A stretch of DNA of 64,000 bases, from contig JANCRA010000014.1 in NCBI GenBank assembly GCA_024362935.1, forward strand, positions 5,971,001-6,035,000. The letters run 5' to 3'. The notes beneath the pieces are model-generated. The model saw nothing but the letters and a program-made list of their open reading frames with translations, was not told the DNA's origin and searched no databases. The first letter of the stretch is position 1. The number at the start of each line of letters is the position of its first letter. Of the stretch, positions 1 to 13,859 are shown in pieces. The translations under genes and the position numbers were made by a program. This DNA is from Setophaga petechia. Lineage: Eukaryota; Chordata; Aves; Passeriformes; Parulidae.

Positions 1-2741
1 TGTGTGCACAGTAAAACAGTCGAGCAGTGACAGATAGACTGAAACTCAGAGCTACTCCATCACTGCTGAAGGATCCTGCTCACTGGGAATTGAGAATGAG
101 CACAAGCCACGCACGCTGCCCAGGAACAGCTGCTTTCACTCCAGCCCAGCTCCTCAGCTGTCCAGGGCAAGCAGCAACTAGTAAATAAGCTTTATCTCTG
201 ATCTCACCAGGGAGGAGAGCCAAACAAAACATAATCAAAATAAATAATTTGGCAAAATGCTCAACTGATAGGCCTAGATGCTCAGCTTGTAAAGTTCCCA
301 GCCAACAGTGCTCCATAGCAAGTGAGAGGATGATTTGCAAGAAGAGCCCAAGGTAGGAGGGCTGGGAATGTGAACGAAGTGCCTGACAAAGAGACACTGA
401 GACCACGGCTTGGTCTGCCCTTCCCATGGCTGCTGGAGCAGGGCAGAACCTGGGTTGTGGGGACTGGTTTGCTGCCTTTGACATGCAAAAGCTCCCACAA
501 AAAAGATGCAGAAAGGTGGTCCCAGTGGTATGGCTGAGGGTGAGAGCAGTGAGGGACTGAGGAAGTGTGAGGATCCCTTGGGAAAAAATGTGATGGCGGC
601 CAAAGGGCTTGGTTCAGTTTGAGCATTTCCTTCCTGTGCCTGGCTCAGCCCTGAGCACAGACTCTTCAGCTCAAGGTCCCTGTCCTGTAGGCAGGGCTTT
701 ACCTGCAGGAAGGCTCAGGTGCTGTACAGCATCTCTCAAGAACAGGCAAAAGCACCTTTTATAACAGGCGCCTTGCCCAAATTTGCTCAGTTCCGCGCTT
801 TGCAGCCTCGCTCTGCCCGTCCACCCAAGGGCAGGTCTCTCCACCATCACTGCACCAAAGGGACAGGGAGGAACATCCCCAGCATCTCCTCCCCACCCGT
901 GTGTCTCTGCCTGTTTCCTCCTGCGGTTTCACACCTCTGCTCGCTGGAGCGCTGCTCGCTGGGGCCTGGGGTTGCTGTTTTGATGCTCTGTTGATCGGAA
1001 AAGACGACAGACAAACGCAGTGGCCGTGTAGATGTGAAGGTTTAGAAGACTCAGTTCTGGGAACAGGTGTATTTTAGGCTGGAAAATAAAAGGAAATTTA
1101 GTTTGTGCTGGTTGATCTCGCCGGCTGTAGAATCAGCAAATTTTATGTATGGGTTCAACATGAGATTGAAGTGACCGAGGCTTAATATATGTTGTGAGTT
1201 CTAATTGAAAGCATTAATTAACATTAAAGCCAAATTCTTCCAATTGCATGCTTAACAGAAATCAGGGAGAAGCAGGTAGGCCGTGTGGATATCATTTGGC
1301 ATTCTTTCTGAGACACCAATTAGCATTTAGAGTCCAATCCTTTGCAAAAACTCATTAATGGGCAATTAATTATTCTTTGCAATTTGTACCTACACTTAAC
1401 TATGTGCAGAGCAATAGAAGCTGCATTAAAAATTGGTACAAAATCAAAATAAAATGAAACCCCACCAAAGATAGTGGTTGTGCCAAACTTGAATGTAGTG
1501 TTCTGTACTGATGTCAGCTTCCTATTCACCAGAATAATGAAATCTCTCCCATGGAAGGCCTGGAGGAACCTCAGCATGAAGTTATGAACTATCCCCTGTA
1601 ATTGTTTCATTTTGAGGATGAATTTTGGTGCTTCTATTTTTGTTCGTGTTCTGGTTTTAGTCATGAGCCAAGATGGTTGATGACAGGCAGGTATGTGCAC
1701 TAACATCCTTGTGCACTGAACAGAACTGCTTTTAATAGGAGTAGCCCAGCATCAGGATGTGGAGTATTGGACAAGCAAGAAACTGCCAAGTTAGGAAAAG
1801 TTCTCATCTAGAATTACAAGATTTTTACCTTTTAAAAAAATTGGCGTGGCTTTTAATCAAATTTGGTGCCTTTTTTTTTTTCCTTCAGCTTCAGGTGGAA
1901 AAAAAAGGCAGAAACCTGAATGTCAAAGAGAAACTCAGAAGGTGAAATAACCTATGTGAACTGAAACCAGAAACAGCTCACACAAACCTGCTGAGAAGCA
2001 AAACTGCCTTTGCTTAGGCACAAACCAACTCATTGTCCTTTTTTGTTTTATTTATTTATATCTCAGGAGCTTCAGGAAGCCCAAATCTTTGCAGTTTATT
2101 GGAAGTCAGGTTGCAAAGGAGAGAGGTAAACTGAGAGAAGGATTTCCAGGAGAGACAGAGAGGTTGTAATGCAGCAGGAAAGTGGAGCAAATTGTGTATT
2201 ATGCTGTTGTAAACAGGAGGAAGCTGAGAGTGGCTGCACAACCCAAGGGCAAACAGGATGTCTGTTAGGGTTGGGAAACAAACACGGGTCTCTTGTGTCA
2301 CCCTGCTGAAAGTGACTTTTGAACCCAGGTACTCAAGAGAAGAGGTGTGGATGTCAGAGCAGCAGGCTGGGTAGAGACAAGTGTTGGTACAACCAACCCA
2401 CCTGGGAAGCAGCACAGCTTTGGTGTGAGCCAGTGAGACAACATGGATTTTTGAGGAGGAAGGTTTTGGTGGGAAGCCTCCAGGCCTTGGCAGCTAAATG
2501 AACCAACTGAAGGGGCAGCAGGTGCCTCCTGGCAGTGGGAAGGGGAGGGTGAGTGCAAAGCAGCAGGATAGAGTCTGGGAATGCACAGAGGGATGGCAAG
2601 AACTTGATGCCTCCAAACCCTAAACTGAAGCTAAGGACTTCACACTTTGTGTCTTCTTTCTTGAAATAAGAATGTGGAAATATCTGACCATCATTTATGG
2701 GCAGTATGGATTTATGGGCAGTAGAACATCCAATATTCACA

Positions 2742-3055
2742 GAGGCATAGAATGATAGAAAGGGTTGGGATGGAAGGAACCCTAAAGATCTCCTAGTTCC
2801 AATGCCTGCCACGACCTGGGATGTCACCCACGAGACCAGGTTGCTCCAACCCCTGTCCAACCTGGCCTTAGACACTTCCAGGGATGGGGCATCCACAGCT
2901 AACATGTGCCTCACCACCCTCACAGGGAAGAACTTCACTCTAAAATCTAATCTAAATTTTTCCTCTAATAATTTATAGCAATTTCCCCTTATCCTATCAC
3001 TCTCTGCCCATGTAAAAAGTCACTCTGCCTTATTTTTATAACACCCTTTAGGTAA
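2742..3055 (-). mobile_element. CR1 LINE 3' fragment
   Basis: The plus strand reads as the antisense of an avian CR1 tail. A CATAGAATGATAGAA start is followed by GGTTGGGATGGAAGGAACCC, CTAGTTCCAA, ACCAGGTTGCTCCAACCCC, CCAACCTGGCC, ACTTCCAGGGATGGGGCATC, CACCACCCTCACAG, and finally CTTATCCTATCACT and GTAAAAAGTC. The CR1 3' end with the ATTCTATG-type tail is therefore at about 2742 and the element is 5'-truncated near 3055, so it has no coding capacity. This is the best-preserved CR1 copy in the window. Confidence 0.9.
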
Positions 3056-6000
3056 GGTGTCTCCAATATGAATTAAAGGGATTATCTGGCCATGTTTGAC
3101 CATCACCAAAGAAGCTGAAGTTCACCAGTTTGGGTTGTTGCCTGATTCTCTCCAAGTGCAAGGGGCCTTTTATCTCTGATGTGTAACACAGCAGGAGATG
3201 AACATTTGAACACCTTGCAGTGTTGTGAGCTGACATAGCTCAGGGGAAACCTAACCATGCAGTGCCAGTGATTCTTCCTAATAAATATGAATAATTCTGA
3301 AAACTAATTCACTGAATAAAGAAATCCAAGATGATAGGCTGGGTAATTTTTGGACATGAGAGAAAGTTCCTGATGGCTCCCTCAAGTAATAATGAAGGAA
3401 CTGAGATGATCAAAGGCTTTGCTGTCTTCTAGAGCCAGAGCCACTTACATCAAACTGCTGGAAAAACACAAAGCAGGTAATCAGAGATTCTTGAAGAAAA
3501 AATAATTTTTACAGCATTCAACTACTGACTTATTTGTAAGAAGAACAGATTGAAAATTGGAAGGGGAAAAGGTTTTGAAAATATTTTCATTATTTACTAA
3601 TTAATCATTTTTTTACTAATGCCTGTCCTCTTGACCTATAACTGATTGACCATGCACAATGCATGGGTGGGAACATTTGAATTTGTATGCATGTTGGTTT
3701 TATGGAATAGGGCAGCAAAAAGCATCTTACAAATAGAAACAACTTTCATCCTAACAAATATTTTTAAGCTGCAAGTAAATTCATCTTCTCAAGGAAACCC
3801 AACACTATTTTGCAAGGGACTTTCACAGAGAGTGTTTTCCACTACGTATGTATTTTTGTCTTTAAACCAGAGAGATAAGTTAAGATGTTTAGTTTTCCAC
3901 TGGTGGCTTCACTGAGAGGTCTGCCATGGATAGAGATCGGTGTGTTGGCCATATTCACCCATGAGTAGCACATGTGCAGGTCTCACCCTTGCTGAGAGCT
4001 TTCCCTCCCTGGCTGGCTCCCATCCTGGATGGGCATTCAGGGGGAGCCTGGTGCTGGTGATCAGTGTGGTTTCATGCAAGCTGCCTTTCTGCCTGACATT
4101 TTGGGGCTGCAGAGTGGGTCTGAGCAGCTGCTGAGGGCTGCATGTCTTCTCCTCCAAAGGCAAAATCTACAGAGGCACCTGCCAGCTCCTCCTCCTGGTA
4201 ATGCTCACCCAAGGAAGTCAACACACACCTCTTTATGGTGACCTTGCAGGGTAGGTCTTTATGATGACCCTTGAGGGTCTTCCTCACCCATTGCTGAATA
4301 GTTTTGGCGTGTAGCTGTTACACACAGGAGTCTGACTCTGTGATCACACTCCCTTTCCTATCAGCACTGCTTCTTTCAGTACAGAATTCTCTTTCCCATC
4401 ACCAAAGTACAGTTGCTTCTGTCCTGTTTTGCCTGGTAGCAGTTTAGGATTAGAAGGGAAAAAAATCGTGCAGCATCTTAGTGAAAATGCAGTGGCATGG
4501 GCTTTTAGCACTCAATTAACCACCATCACAGATTTCCAGGTACACAAGGAAAGGAAAAAACACCTTGAACTTTGGTGCCTCAAAGGGACAAGGGGAAAGA
4601 AATGTTTATTCTAGGCTTCATTCTCATTCTTTCTTAAAAGTCTTCTCCAGCAAGCTCAAATTGTAGAGCTGATGAAGTGATTTTCTGTGCTGCAAGGATT
4701 ATGGGTACCAGCTAATTTAGCTATCATGATAAATACCTGCTAGGAGCCTATTTTCTTGAAAGAGCAAAGAAGAAAGGAAACCTTTTCTGAAAATGGGTAG
4801 AAATAACTGTATTTTAGTTTGTATGGAAAATATTTTGAGGGAAAATAACCTCAGATAATGTGGGACAACATGGGCTAAGGTGCTATTTAGGGAAAGGACA
4901 TGAGATTCAACATCTAAGACACAGATAAGGGAGGAGAGTGGCAATACTGTGTCCTTGTAAATCTGCCTGGTTGCTGGCACTTGGCTGCAGTAATTAGTGG
5001 AGCTGTTGTAAAAAACAGTGTGATCTTACAGAGGAAACTATATTAAGCAGCACCAAGCTGCTTGAGGTGTCCTGGGCTACCTCTGGCCCAGATGGGCTGT
5101 ACAGAGTCAGGGATTTGCCAAACATCAGAGGCGACTTCACCCAGCAGTAACTCCACAGTCCAAGGGCTACCAGGAGGAGTGACAAGCCCAGTGCCCAGCT
5201 GTCCCACCTCAGGCATGGGGGTCTCAACTGGTTATACTCAGGATGGCAGGGCTGACTGATCTTCTGTGAATTGGATATTGCAAGGCCAAGAGCTGGTCCT
5301 TCGTGTGATCTCACATTTCAATATTCCCCATTTACCTCCAAAGGTTTATTATGGGGAGTTTTGATATAGCTCTGCCTGAAGGGCTCCCTCTCAGAGTTAG
5401 TAATGAATGGCAACTACAGAAAAAACAGGCAGTGCAAATGAGGAAACTATTTTGCTATTATTTCTGTTATTATTTCTGTTGGGGAAATTATTTTAGACAT
5501 TTTTTGTCCCTCTCCTATATGTATGAGGACAGCATGCATTGGATGTAGGCAGGTGGGCAAAAAGAGAGCATGCCTTGACTCCTCATGAAGGTTTTTACCA
5601 TTTTTATCCTTTTTTAGGATGCCATTTAGGCAGAAAAGAAGCCCATGCTTGGCTTCTTTTCCTCTAGGTAGCAGCATCCCTGGCCCTGAGGATGTTTAGT
5701 TCTCCTTGCACCAGCCATGTGAAGACCCCAAACCCCTTGCCTGGCCTCTCTCTGACAGAAATGCCAGGCAGCTGGGCACAAGGCTTTGCACAGCTCCTTC
5801 CTCAGCTCCCTCTTCCACCACAGCAGACCCATATATAGATCTGAATGAATATTATTATAAATCGCTCCTCTGGAAATGGATGCGTATAGAAAGAAAAGTT
5901 AACTCTTCAGCTGAGCTGCTGAATCACAAGTTTTTGCCTCAAGCATATTTTCACAGCCCCTGCAAAAACAGAGGCATTAATGGAAAGTCTGACACTGCAT

Positions 6001-8682
6001 TAACTCCTGCTGTACCAGGAGTGGCTGCTGAGTTTAAAATGGTCACTGAGAGTTTTCTTCATCTCCATCACAAAGCCTCGTGCTTGGAAAGCCACACATG
6101 ACACTGGCATTGCAGGCTACTCCACTCCTTTTTCCATGACAAATTGCTGTTTTAACCAACAGAGATCCAGTGCCAGACCCCATGCTTTTAGCAGCCCAGA
6201 TGCCCACAAGTTCTTTTTGTGGTTCCCTTGTCTAGCTCAATTTAAACCCAGTGTGACTCTGGGTAGGAGAGGCATTTTGCAATCACCTGCCACAAAGTGA
6301 TAAGAGGCTGCTGCAGCAGATGACTTGTGTGCTTCCCCAAAGAAGCTCTTCACATTTAGGAAGGTCGGCCGTGTCATTTCTCTAATTTTCTAACCACAGA
6401 AATTTATATTTAGAAAAGAACAAGGAAACTTCCCTTACCCTAAGCAATGTTGCATAATGATGGAGGAGGGGGTTTAATGCAAAGGTTTTTCGTTGAGCAG
6501 AATTCTGAGAGATTGGGAGCTGGAAAGCCTGAATAATGACTTATTTCAAATATGCAAAGCCAGGGCTTTCCGTGTGTTTCAGATCCATTCAGGTTGGTGT
6601 TTGCTACAGAGGGTGCAATCTCTGCAGCTGTGGCCCATGTCTTAGACTGTTTTTCTCTGGTGAAGAGCCATGGCCCCTCCATGGCCCCTCCATGGCCCCT
6701 CCAGGATGCTCCTGCCCTGGACCTGGCATTTACCAGCACAGCCTCCTTCCTTCCCAAGCCCCTTCCAATCCTGCCAACCACTCCTCCCCTTGCTATCCTC
6801 CCAACTCCTTCCCCTTGGTAGGTTTTAAAGAGATTGAGGCATTGCTGTTATTACAGTTGCACTACTGGGCTCATGAGCCTCAAGTGTTTAGACAGAAATG
6901 CCAAGAAAAATAACAGAGTCCTCAGTGCCCTGGGGCTGTATTCACAGAGGTTGCAAACCTCATTCTCCTGAGTGGGGAGAAGCTGAAGAGGGGGAATGCT
7001 CCTGTGCAGGTGGGAGGCAGGTGAGGTGCAGTGTGGGGAGGACTCTCCTGCCATGGGCTGGTGGCTGTGGGACATGAAAGAGCCTCCTGGCTGCTTTTGG
7101 AGCAGTGAGCTTGGTGTGAGAGGGGATGGGCACTGCCCTGGGAGAGTCTGTGGCTCTGCTGGGGTGCTGGGGAGCTCACACCACAGCCATTTCAAATACA
7201 GAAGCTCTCAGACTTCTCCAACACAGCATTTTGACCCCTTTTCAATGTTTTCTGGCAATTCCTTCCTTAGGCATCTTGCTCTCCTCATGAAGCTTAGGTG
7301 TGGAGAATGCATTGGGTGGTAGCTACCTACAGTTGGGTGTTGAGCTGTGTAATTTACCTCATCAATCTGTCCCTCTGGGCCTGTGATGCTTTGGCAAATG
7401 CAGCTGAAGCTCTCTGAAAGCCCTGATTTCAGCACACACACAGAACCAATGAGGTTCTCTCCTGTCTCTCTTGATGGTGTCTCCTCTAGCAAAAATAAAG
7501 TTCTTACCATGATGCTCATCCAAATCTGAGAAACTCATGTTTGGTACAAGGCTGTGGCAATTAGCAGCCACAAATACTCATATGTGGTTGTACTGGACTC
7601 GTGATGGCTGGGGATTTAGAGGAAATATATGGTGATTAGTCCTGGTTGGGAATTGACCCATCTTTGTGTCAAGAAAATTTAAATGGTTTGGAAGTTATCT
7701 ATTTTGCCTGGCCTGGCTCAGGGTATGAAGCAATCATTGGAGCAAAACAGACACAGATAGCTGTGTTCATTAAACCTTTAGGAAAGGATGTTACCCCTGC
7801 CTTGCTCAACAGCCACCAAAAAAATGTGGGTTTGGGAATGACTAATTGCAGCAATGGGAGTGTGATAGATGAAAGCAGAGCCTTGGGTTGGGAACATTGT
7901 TCCAGTCCTTCCTGATGGAAGTTTGAATTTTTACAGTAATATTGGCATCTCATTTTCAAACAAGATTCTGGAAAAATACTGTGGAACTTTTCTATTTGGA
8001 AGCGTAACTTTCTGACAGTAACTCAGCAGTGGTTTGTCCCTGTGCACAGCCTAATGGATCAAAAGTTCAATTTCTGCATAGTCTATTACTTGCATACTCA
8101 ATAAAATAGGATGCACGAATGGCTTAGCCTTTTTTTTTTCTTTTTTTTCCCCACTAAATGCAATTTTTCCCCTCAAAGATTACTGAAAATTACTTTTGCA
8201 AGTCAGTATGAAAGCTTATCAGTCCAGTGGTGTTCAGATCCCATATTAACTGCCTCACATTACTGTGAACAAGAACTGCTGTAGAAACCAATGGACTAAG
8301 AATGTGAAGTACATACTGCTGATGTATGTGCCTGCAGTAACCCTTTCCCAGCTTAGGTACTTGGCAGACTCTTCTTCCACAAACAATTATGTCTTATTTT
8401 ACAAAATGCTGTATTGTAGAACCTAAACTTTCCTGATGCTTTGGGGCCATATCAGTCACAGATTTTGTGACTGATGAGCACAGAGAGCAAACACTCCCCA
8501 CTAAGGAAACATGTAGAAAGATTGCTTTCACAGCATGCTCAGGGCATATTAAAAAAATTATGTTTCAGCACAAAAGGAAAAGAATTTAGCCTGTGCCTGT
8601 CAGGCTGCTTTAAATATTTTATTTTGCCTGTCTTCAGAATCAGTGTATCCCAGAAGAAGCCATCCCTTGGGGCTCAGCCCTT
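3056..8682. other. Unique intergenic DNA, no gene seen
   Basis: Apart from the 11-bp minisatellite at 6670, I see no recognisable element. Open frames are short and mostly paired with overlapping frames on the other strand, as in non-coding DNA. Confidence 0.6.
6670..6702. repeat. 11-bp minisatellite, three units
   Basis: ATGGCCCCTCC is repeated three times without a mismatch at 6670-6680, 6681-6691 and 6692-6702. The surrounding sequence is C-rich but not repetitive. Confidence 0.95.
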
Positions 8683-8757
8683 CAAGGGTATGGCATTCTT
8701 CAATCCCATTGATTTTAGTGGACCTTGAAGGCACTTAACACTTCATAGGCTCAGTCC
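8683..8757. repeat. Decayed sauropsid interspersed repeat
   Basis: TCCCATTGATTTTAGTGG, then CTTGAAGGCACTTAACACTT and CATAGGCTCAGTCCC, resemble a motif very common in turtle, crocodile and bird genomes: 'CCATTGACTTCAATGGGAG.. TGAGGGCACTCAGCAC.. GGATCAGGCCC'. I recognise the motif but cannot name the family with confidence. Strand is left open because the core is near-palindromic. Confidence 0.45.
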
Positions 8758-9431
8758 CATCCTCTGGAAAGGTTACCCTGTGCATGCTCACCTATTACAG
8801 CTGCCAGGAGATCTAATACCCTTTGCTTTAGCTGACAAAGGGAAGGTAGGCAAGCTCACAATAAAAACAAGAAGGTTTTTAATAAAGAAGTTGCTCTCCC
8901 ATGGGTTAAGTTACCAAAGGATGGACTCTCCCATCCTACAAAGAATGTGCAATCACTTTACCTTATTTTCAATAAAATAAGAAAGCTACAGGTTGTGAAA
9001 ACTTTGTGGATTGCATGCAGGAACTGCAAAGCCAAAGTCTTCTGTCTAGAGGATATATGTGTGATAGAATATCTGAACTGATAAAAACCCAAATGCAAAT
9101 ATTTCAAAAGAACATCAGTGTTGAAAACTGAAAGGCTTAAATGCCTCAGCTTTGTTTTCTTGCAGGGCTGTAAATTGTCTTTCCTGTGTGGGTCAGTCAG
9201 TGTTTGCATCATCACCAGTCACAGGTTCTGTAATTCAGGCAGGGCACACGTAGACACTCAATATTTCTTTTCATCCTTATCCCCCAACAAGTAGGCACAG
9301 ACCTGACACAGAAAGGCTTCAGATGCTGCAATGCTCCCTCCATGATGTGCTTCCTTTCCTGCCCTGCCCTCTCCCCATCACACATGGGCTCCACAGTCAC
9401 TACTGAACACATTTCACATTCTGCAAGAGGA

Positions 9432-9482
9432 GGAAGCCTGTAGAGATGAGGAAATGAGGCACAGAGCAGTGAAGGTCAAAAG
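9432..9482 (-). mobile_element. Short MIR-like fragment
   Basis: TAGAGATGAGGAAATGAGGC followed by ACAGAGCAGTGAAGGTC matches the antisense MIR core 'ACAGATGAGGAAACTGAGGCACAGAGAGGTTAAG'. No convincing match extends to either side, so only a core remnant is called. Confidence 0.55.
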
Positions 9483-10015
9483 TTTCCATTTGCTTTTCGT
9501 GCCCAGTTTGAGACATCTCTGTCGTTTCTCAGGGCTCAGCATCACCTCTGCAGGTGGCAAAGGACAGGGTGTCCCTGGTGGGCTCCTGCCTCGTGTCCCC
9601 AGGGCCAGGGAGCTGGGCTGGGCTGGTTCCACCCTCCTCAGGGGCTTTGTCTCTTGAAAATGACCACACAGAACAGGAAAACACCTGCAAAATGTCACAG
9701 CACCCCCCAGAATACCCCTGCTGTGTCAATCTGGCATATCATGGACAGTTCCTTAAACCGTACAGAGCCAACCTTTACACGTCAGGCAATTCCCAAACAG
9801 TGACCTCTGAGTTGGTGGTCTGAGCCAGCTGCTCTGGTTTGCCTTCTGCAGGGAGGGCACGGGGTTCTGCCAGTGTGCAAATGACAGATTGCTGATGTGT
9901 CATCATGAGGGACACTCACCAAAAGGCAGAAGGCAGGACAGACACCTAGAAATAGCCAGGGATGGTGCAGTGGCAGCACTGGGCAGAGGGCTTGGTCCTC
10001 CAGGAGCTCTCCTTT

Positions 10016-10285
10016 TCACAGAGTTCAGTTAGAAGGGACCTTAAAGATCATCTCATTCCAACCCCTCAATCATGGGCTACTTTCATGTATATACCTTTCA
10101 TTAGGCCAGGTTACTCAGAGCTTCATCCATGGTCTTGAACACTTCCAGGGATGTGACAGCCACAGATTCCCTGGACAATCTGTGCCAGGGCCTCCCCATC
10201 CTCACAGTAAATGATTTTTTCTTAATATCTCATCTAAACCTGCTCTCTTTCAGTTTCAATCCGTTCCCTCATCCTCCCCCTAAGC
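10016..10285 (-). mobile_element. CR1 LINE 3' fragment, decayed
   Basis: Antisense CR1 landmarks appear in order on the plus strand: GAAGGGACCTTAAAGATCAT, CATTCCAACCCC, a region where ACCAGGTTGCTC has become GCCAGGTTACTCAG, GAACACTTCCAGGGATG, TGTGCCAGGGCCTC, CCTCACAGTAAA, TAATATCTCATCTAAACC and TTTCAGTT. It is more diverged than the copy at 2742 and is truncated after the TTCCCTCAT segment. Confidence 0.88.
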
Positions 10286-12024
10286 TTAGAGGAAACCAAG
10301 AGCTGCCAGATCTTCCACTGGTTCTACAGGGTTATTAGGAGAGGAACTGAAAGCAAAATAAAACAAAACCCTCAAACTCATTTGGTTTATTCCTGATGTA
10401 TATGTTGGGTTCCTGTAAAAAAAAAATAAATTAACCAGTCATGAGTCAAAAGTATATAGAAGTTCAAAAATGACTAGATGAAATGAATTCAGGATGTTAG
10501 ATGCAGTGTTTGTGATGCCCATCCTTTTGAGGAATAATTAAATTATTCCTTATCCCTCCTCCTTCCACATCCTCCCAGGGACTTGCACATGGCCAGTCAG
10601 AAAACCAGAGCCAGACTGGATGAACTCCTGCAGTTTCTTAAATTTTCCTGCCCAAATATCAGTTGGACAATGCTAGTTGCAACCTGGGCAAATATACAAA
10701 TAAACCACGTGGAACAAGACATTGTGTATGCAAACAAACCAGTGTGCAGAAGGTACAAAACCAAAGACACACTACTGACTGACAAGAGTTTGCCTGAAAT
10801 AAGAAGCAGGTCTGTCCATAGGCACTAGGAACGTACATATTGCCTTCCCTCCATCCTGCAGAGCTTTTTGGGTGAGCAAGAGCTTGTCTTGCTCAGGCAA
10901 TTTACATAAGGGGAGGAGTGACAAACGGGGACAGTCCCTACCTTGAAGTAACAGGCCACAGAAGGGAAGTTTAGCAAAACCAGGAGTCATTAATAGTCAT
11001 TCCACCTCGCTCAGTGAAGCTTAATTAAAGCACTGATATGTTTTTGGCTGACCTTATTTTCATACCTGATAATCAGTAAACTCATTATCATTTTTTTAAG
11101 CTTGGTTTTGAATCCAGCTAATTAGCACTCTGCGGGTCAGTGTCTGAGTTTAAAAAAGACATAGAGGAAAACTCCAAGATCTGCATATTTTGGATGTTGC
11201 CTGCAAAGGGGAGTGGCCATCAGGTGACACCATCAGCACCAGGCTGACCTGGCACTGATCTGAGGTGTTCTGAGGTGCTGGGTGAGCACCAACCATGCCC
11301 TGGGGACAGGACAGAGAGGAGTTTCCAACTTTGACAATAGGGGCCTCAAAAATGACTCAAACATCAGCTTCCTACAGCTGAAGCCTTTGAAGTTCTGATC
11401 TGTACCCAGCAGATCTGGAGGAGAACAGGGCAGAGATTTCACACCTTCCCACTGCACTTGCAGGTGTATGTGGGAGATGAATGACAGGACAAGAAGAGCA
11501 GCAGTGGCATTTCCAGGAGGGAAATGTGATTTTCTCTGTGTTCAATGAGATGCTCAGCTGCTCATGGGCTCCAGCCCAGGTTAGATAAACTTTTCTCTTG
11601 TACCCAGCATCTTCTGACCAGCTGGCCCACCTTGACTTCTCCTCCTGCTCTGAGTTTCTCAAGGTCTCAGCCAGCAAAGCACTCAGTGGGAGAGGTCAGG
11701 AAGGTCATGCTGCAATAAACACGAGCTCCTACCACAGGAGACACAGCTGTGGGCTGGGGAGTGCAAAATCAGAGCTGTTCACTGGGATTTCCAGCTAGAA
11801 AATTGTCAGGAGGAGATGTGGATAAGCAGTACCAGGCGAGTTGCAGTCCTTTCTCTTAGAGCAAGGCAAAGAGCCCCAATCAATCGGCAGCAAGTGAGCA
11901 ATGACAGTCTGGTGGTCTGGTGGTCCTCCTCTTGTGGTCATATCTGTGCTCAACATCCCCATGCAAAGCAAACTGCTTCCATCTTCAGCGGTCAGGATTC
12001 AAAAGGGTTTAAACGCTGAGAAAA

Positions 12025-12125
12025 CAAATAATTACAATACTTAGCACCTGCCTTGCACTTTGCACATTGACAGTGCTGCACAGCCATCAGCTAATGAACT
12101 GAATGAGGTGTTCAATTACACAATG
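12025..12125 (-). mobile_element. Possible MIR/L2-like 3' remnant
   Basis: ATAATTACAATACTTAGCAC, CCTTGCACTTTGCACATTGA and ATCAGCTAATGAACTGAATG resemble the antisense tail of MIR/L2-type elements ('AATAATACCTAGCACTTATATAGCGCTTTTCATC.. ATTAACTAATTAATCCTCACAA'). It is degraded, and unique sequence is a real alternative. Confidence 0.3.
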
Positions 12126-12430
12126 ATTGTTAACGCTCAGTTAAAATCTACAAAACTGAGCACCAAATGGTGGAGCTGCAATTTCAGCTGCCGGCTTGTA
12201 GGCACTTCCTTCATCATCACGGATGGTGCTTAGCAATACTTAAAACAATCTATTTCTCCTCTTCCACCAGCTTTTCCTGATGTTTGTGTGCAATGGCCTG
12301 TTCTTAAATGAGCCTCTCCCTTTCTGGAAGCTTGTAAATCTTGTGTTGTAAGACTCTGTGCAGTGTATGTGAGGTGTGCTAGGCAGGCTGCTGCAAGGCT
12401 TTGCCAAACCCATAATGCACCCAGGAAAAC

Positions 12431-12461
12431 AAAAAAAAAAAAAAAAGAGGGGGTGGGGGTG
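12431..12461. repeat. Poly(A) run followed by G-rich tract
   Basis: A run of 16 A (12431-12446) passes into GAGGGGGTGGGGGTG. There are only two long G-runs, so a stable G-quadruplex is not supported. Confidence 0.9.
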
Positions 12462-13859
12462 TTAAATAGTACAAAATAAGAAAAAAAAGAAGAGCCTATA
12501 AAGTAACTAAATCATTCAGCAAACTGTTCATATCTACCATAATTGAAATATTGCCAAGTCTTGATTTTTTTTTTATAATTTAGAATTTGGCCAAACATTC
12601 AGCACCTCCTTTTTCCTTACAGACATGCAGACACATAAGCATAACAACCACATGATCAGCTGAAAAACTAATGGCTGAAGCATGTGATAAATTGTATTTA
12701 TTCTTCACCTTTAGCTGTTTCACCCACATGTTGGCCCTGTCCTTTGCCCTTCACGTGGTGATCCATCCCTGTGGGACTACCTCTCCTGTCCTGCTTCTCC
12801 CTGCAAGAGCTGTTTTGTGCCTTTCAACAGCCAGCCATAAATCTGCTCCTTCCTTTTTATCCCAGCAAGATGAGAGGAGCCCTCCACCCACAAAGGCAGA
12901 AAATTCCCATTGTTGATGAATCCTGCCCCACCAATTCCCTCCGTGTTTCATCAGTTCCAGAACCAAGCTTTTTTCCTTGCCTACCCAGGTCAGGCATGGC
13001 TGTCCCACCATGAGGGCTTTGGTGACCACAAGCTCCAGGGGTTTCTTCAGCAGGAGCTCCCACAGCTGCCCGAATCCTGCCCGTGTTGTCCTGGAAGGGA
13101 GGGGCAGCACATCCACGTAATTCTCCATGAGTGGGCTGAGATGAATTACACTGGTGCTCTTTCCCCAGATTTTGCTGTTCAAAGAAACTCACACTTCTGT
13201 CTCTACAAGCATAATTTTACCCTGAATTTTATAACCATAGATTATAAAACTGTACAGAAGTGTAACTTGCTGCTATTTCCTTTCCCTAACCCAGTCTGCA
13301 ATGTATTGACATATTTTTCCCCTTTCTTTTGCTCTGGTTGCAGAGCACCCTGACTACAAGGTCATGGGGGGAAGCATCACCTGCTCTGTTTATATGAAGA
13401 GGCTTTTTGATGCCTTGGGTGAATGAGAGCTCACAGAAAGAACTTTGGAGCCTCCAGCCACCACAGTGACAGCGGGGGGACTGTCACCTGTCTCCTTTAA
13501 ACCACCTTTATTCAGACCAGCCATTGCATCCCACCCTGCACGTGTCTGGTCTTTCTTTCTGGACATGGTGTAGATTTGTCAGATGGTGCTTCAGCAGTTA
13601 TCCTTAAGGGACTGAACAGATTTCACAGCTGTGGAAAGTAGTAGGATCTGCCAGGTTAGAGAAAGAAAAGATTCTAAACTTCTGAACTTGAGCTACCAAA
13701 TTTGAGGGCAGGTATAACAAAGTGTAAGTACCCCCTACCTCTCAGAGAGGCATTAGCAAGGTTTATGTATTCCCATTTTTGCAGACTCTGAAGACACACA
13801 GAGCTGCAGTTGGACAGAGATATCTGCATGCATCAGAGCCCTGCAAGACCTCAAAATAT

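Noticed and set aside
1320..1706. 128-codon AT-rich open frame on the minus strand
   Set aside because: Composition follows the AT-rich background and no domain is recognisable.
2354..2938. 194-codon open frame on the minus strand
   Set aside because: It runs through the CR1 tail at 2742 onward and into unrelated unique sequence. The CR1 3' tail there is antisense debris, and no reverse-transcriptase motif is present.
12447..12461. Possible G-quadruplex
   Set aside because: Only two long G-runs are present; four are needed for a standard intramolecular quadruplex.
12751..13353. Overlapping open frames of 143 and 147 codons on opposite strands
   Set aside because: Mutual shadows in a GC-richer stretch with no family resemblance and no splice-site logic.
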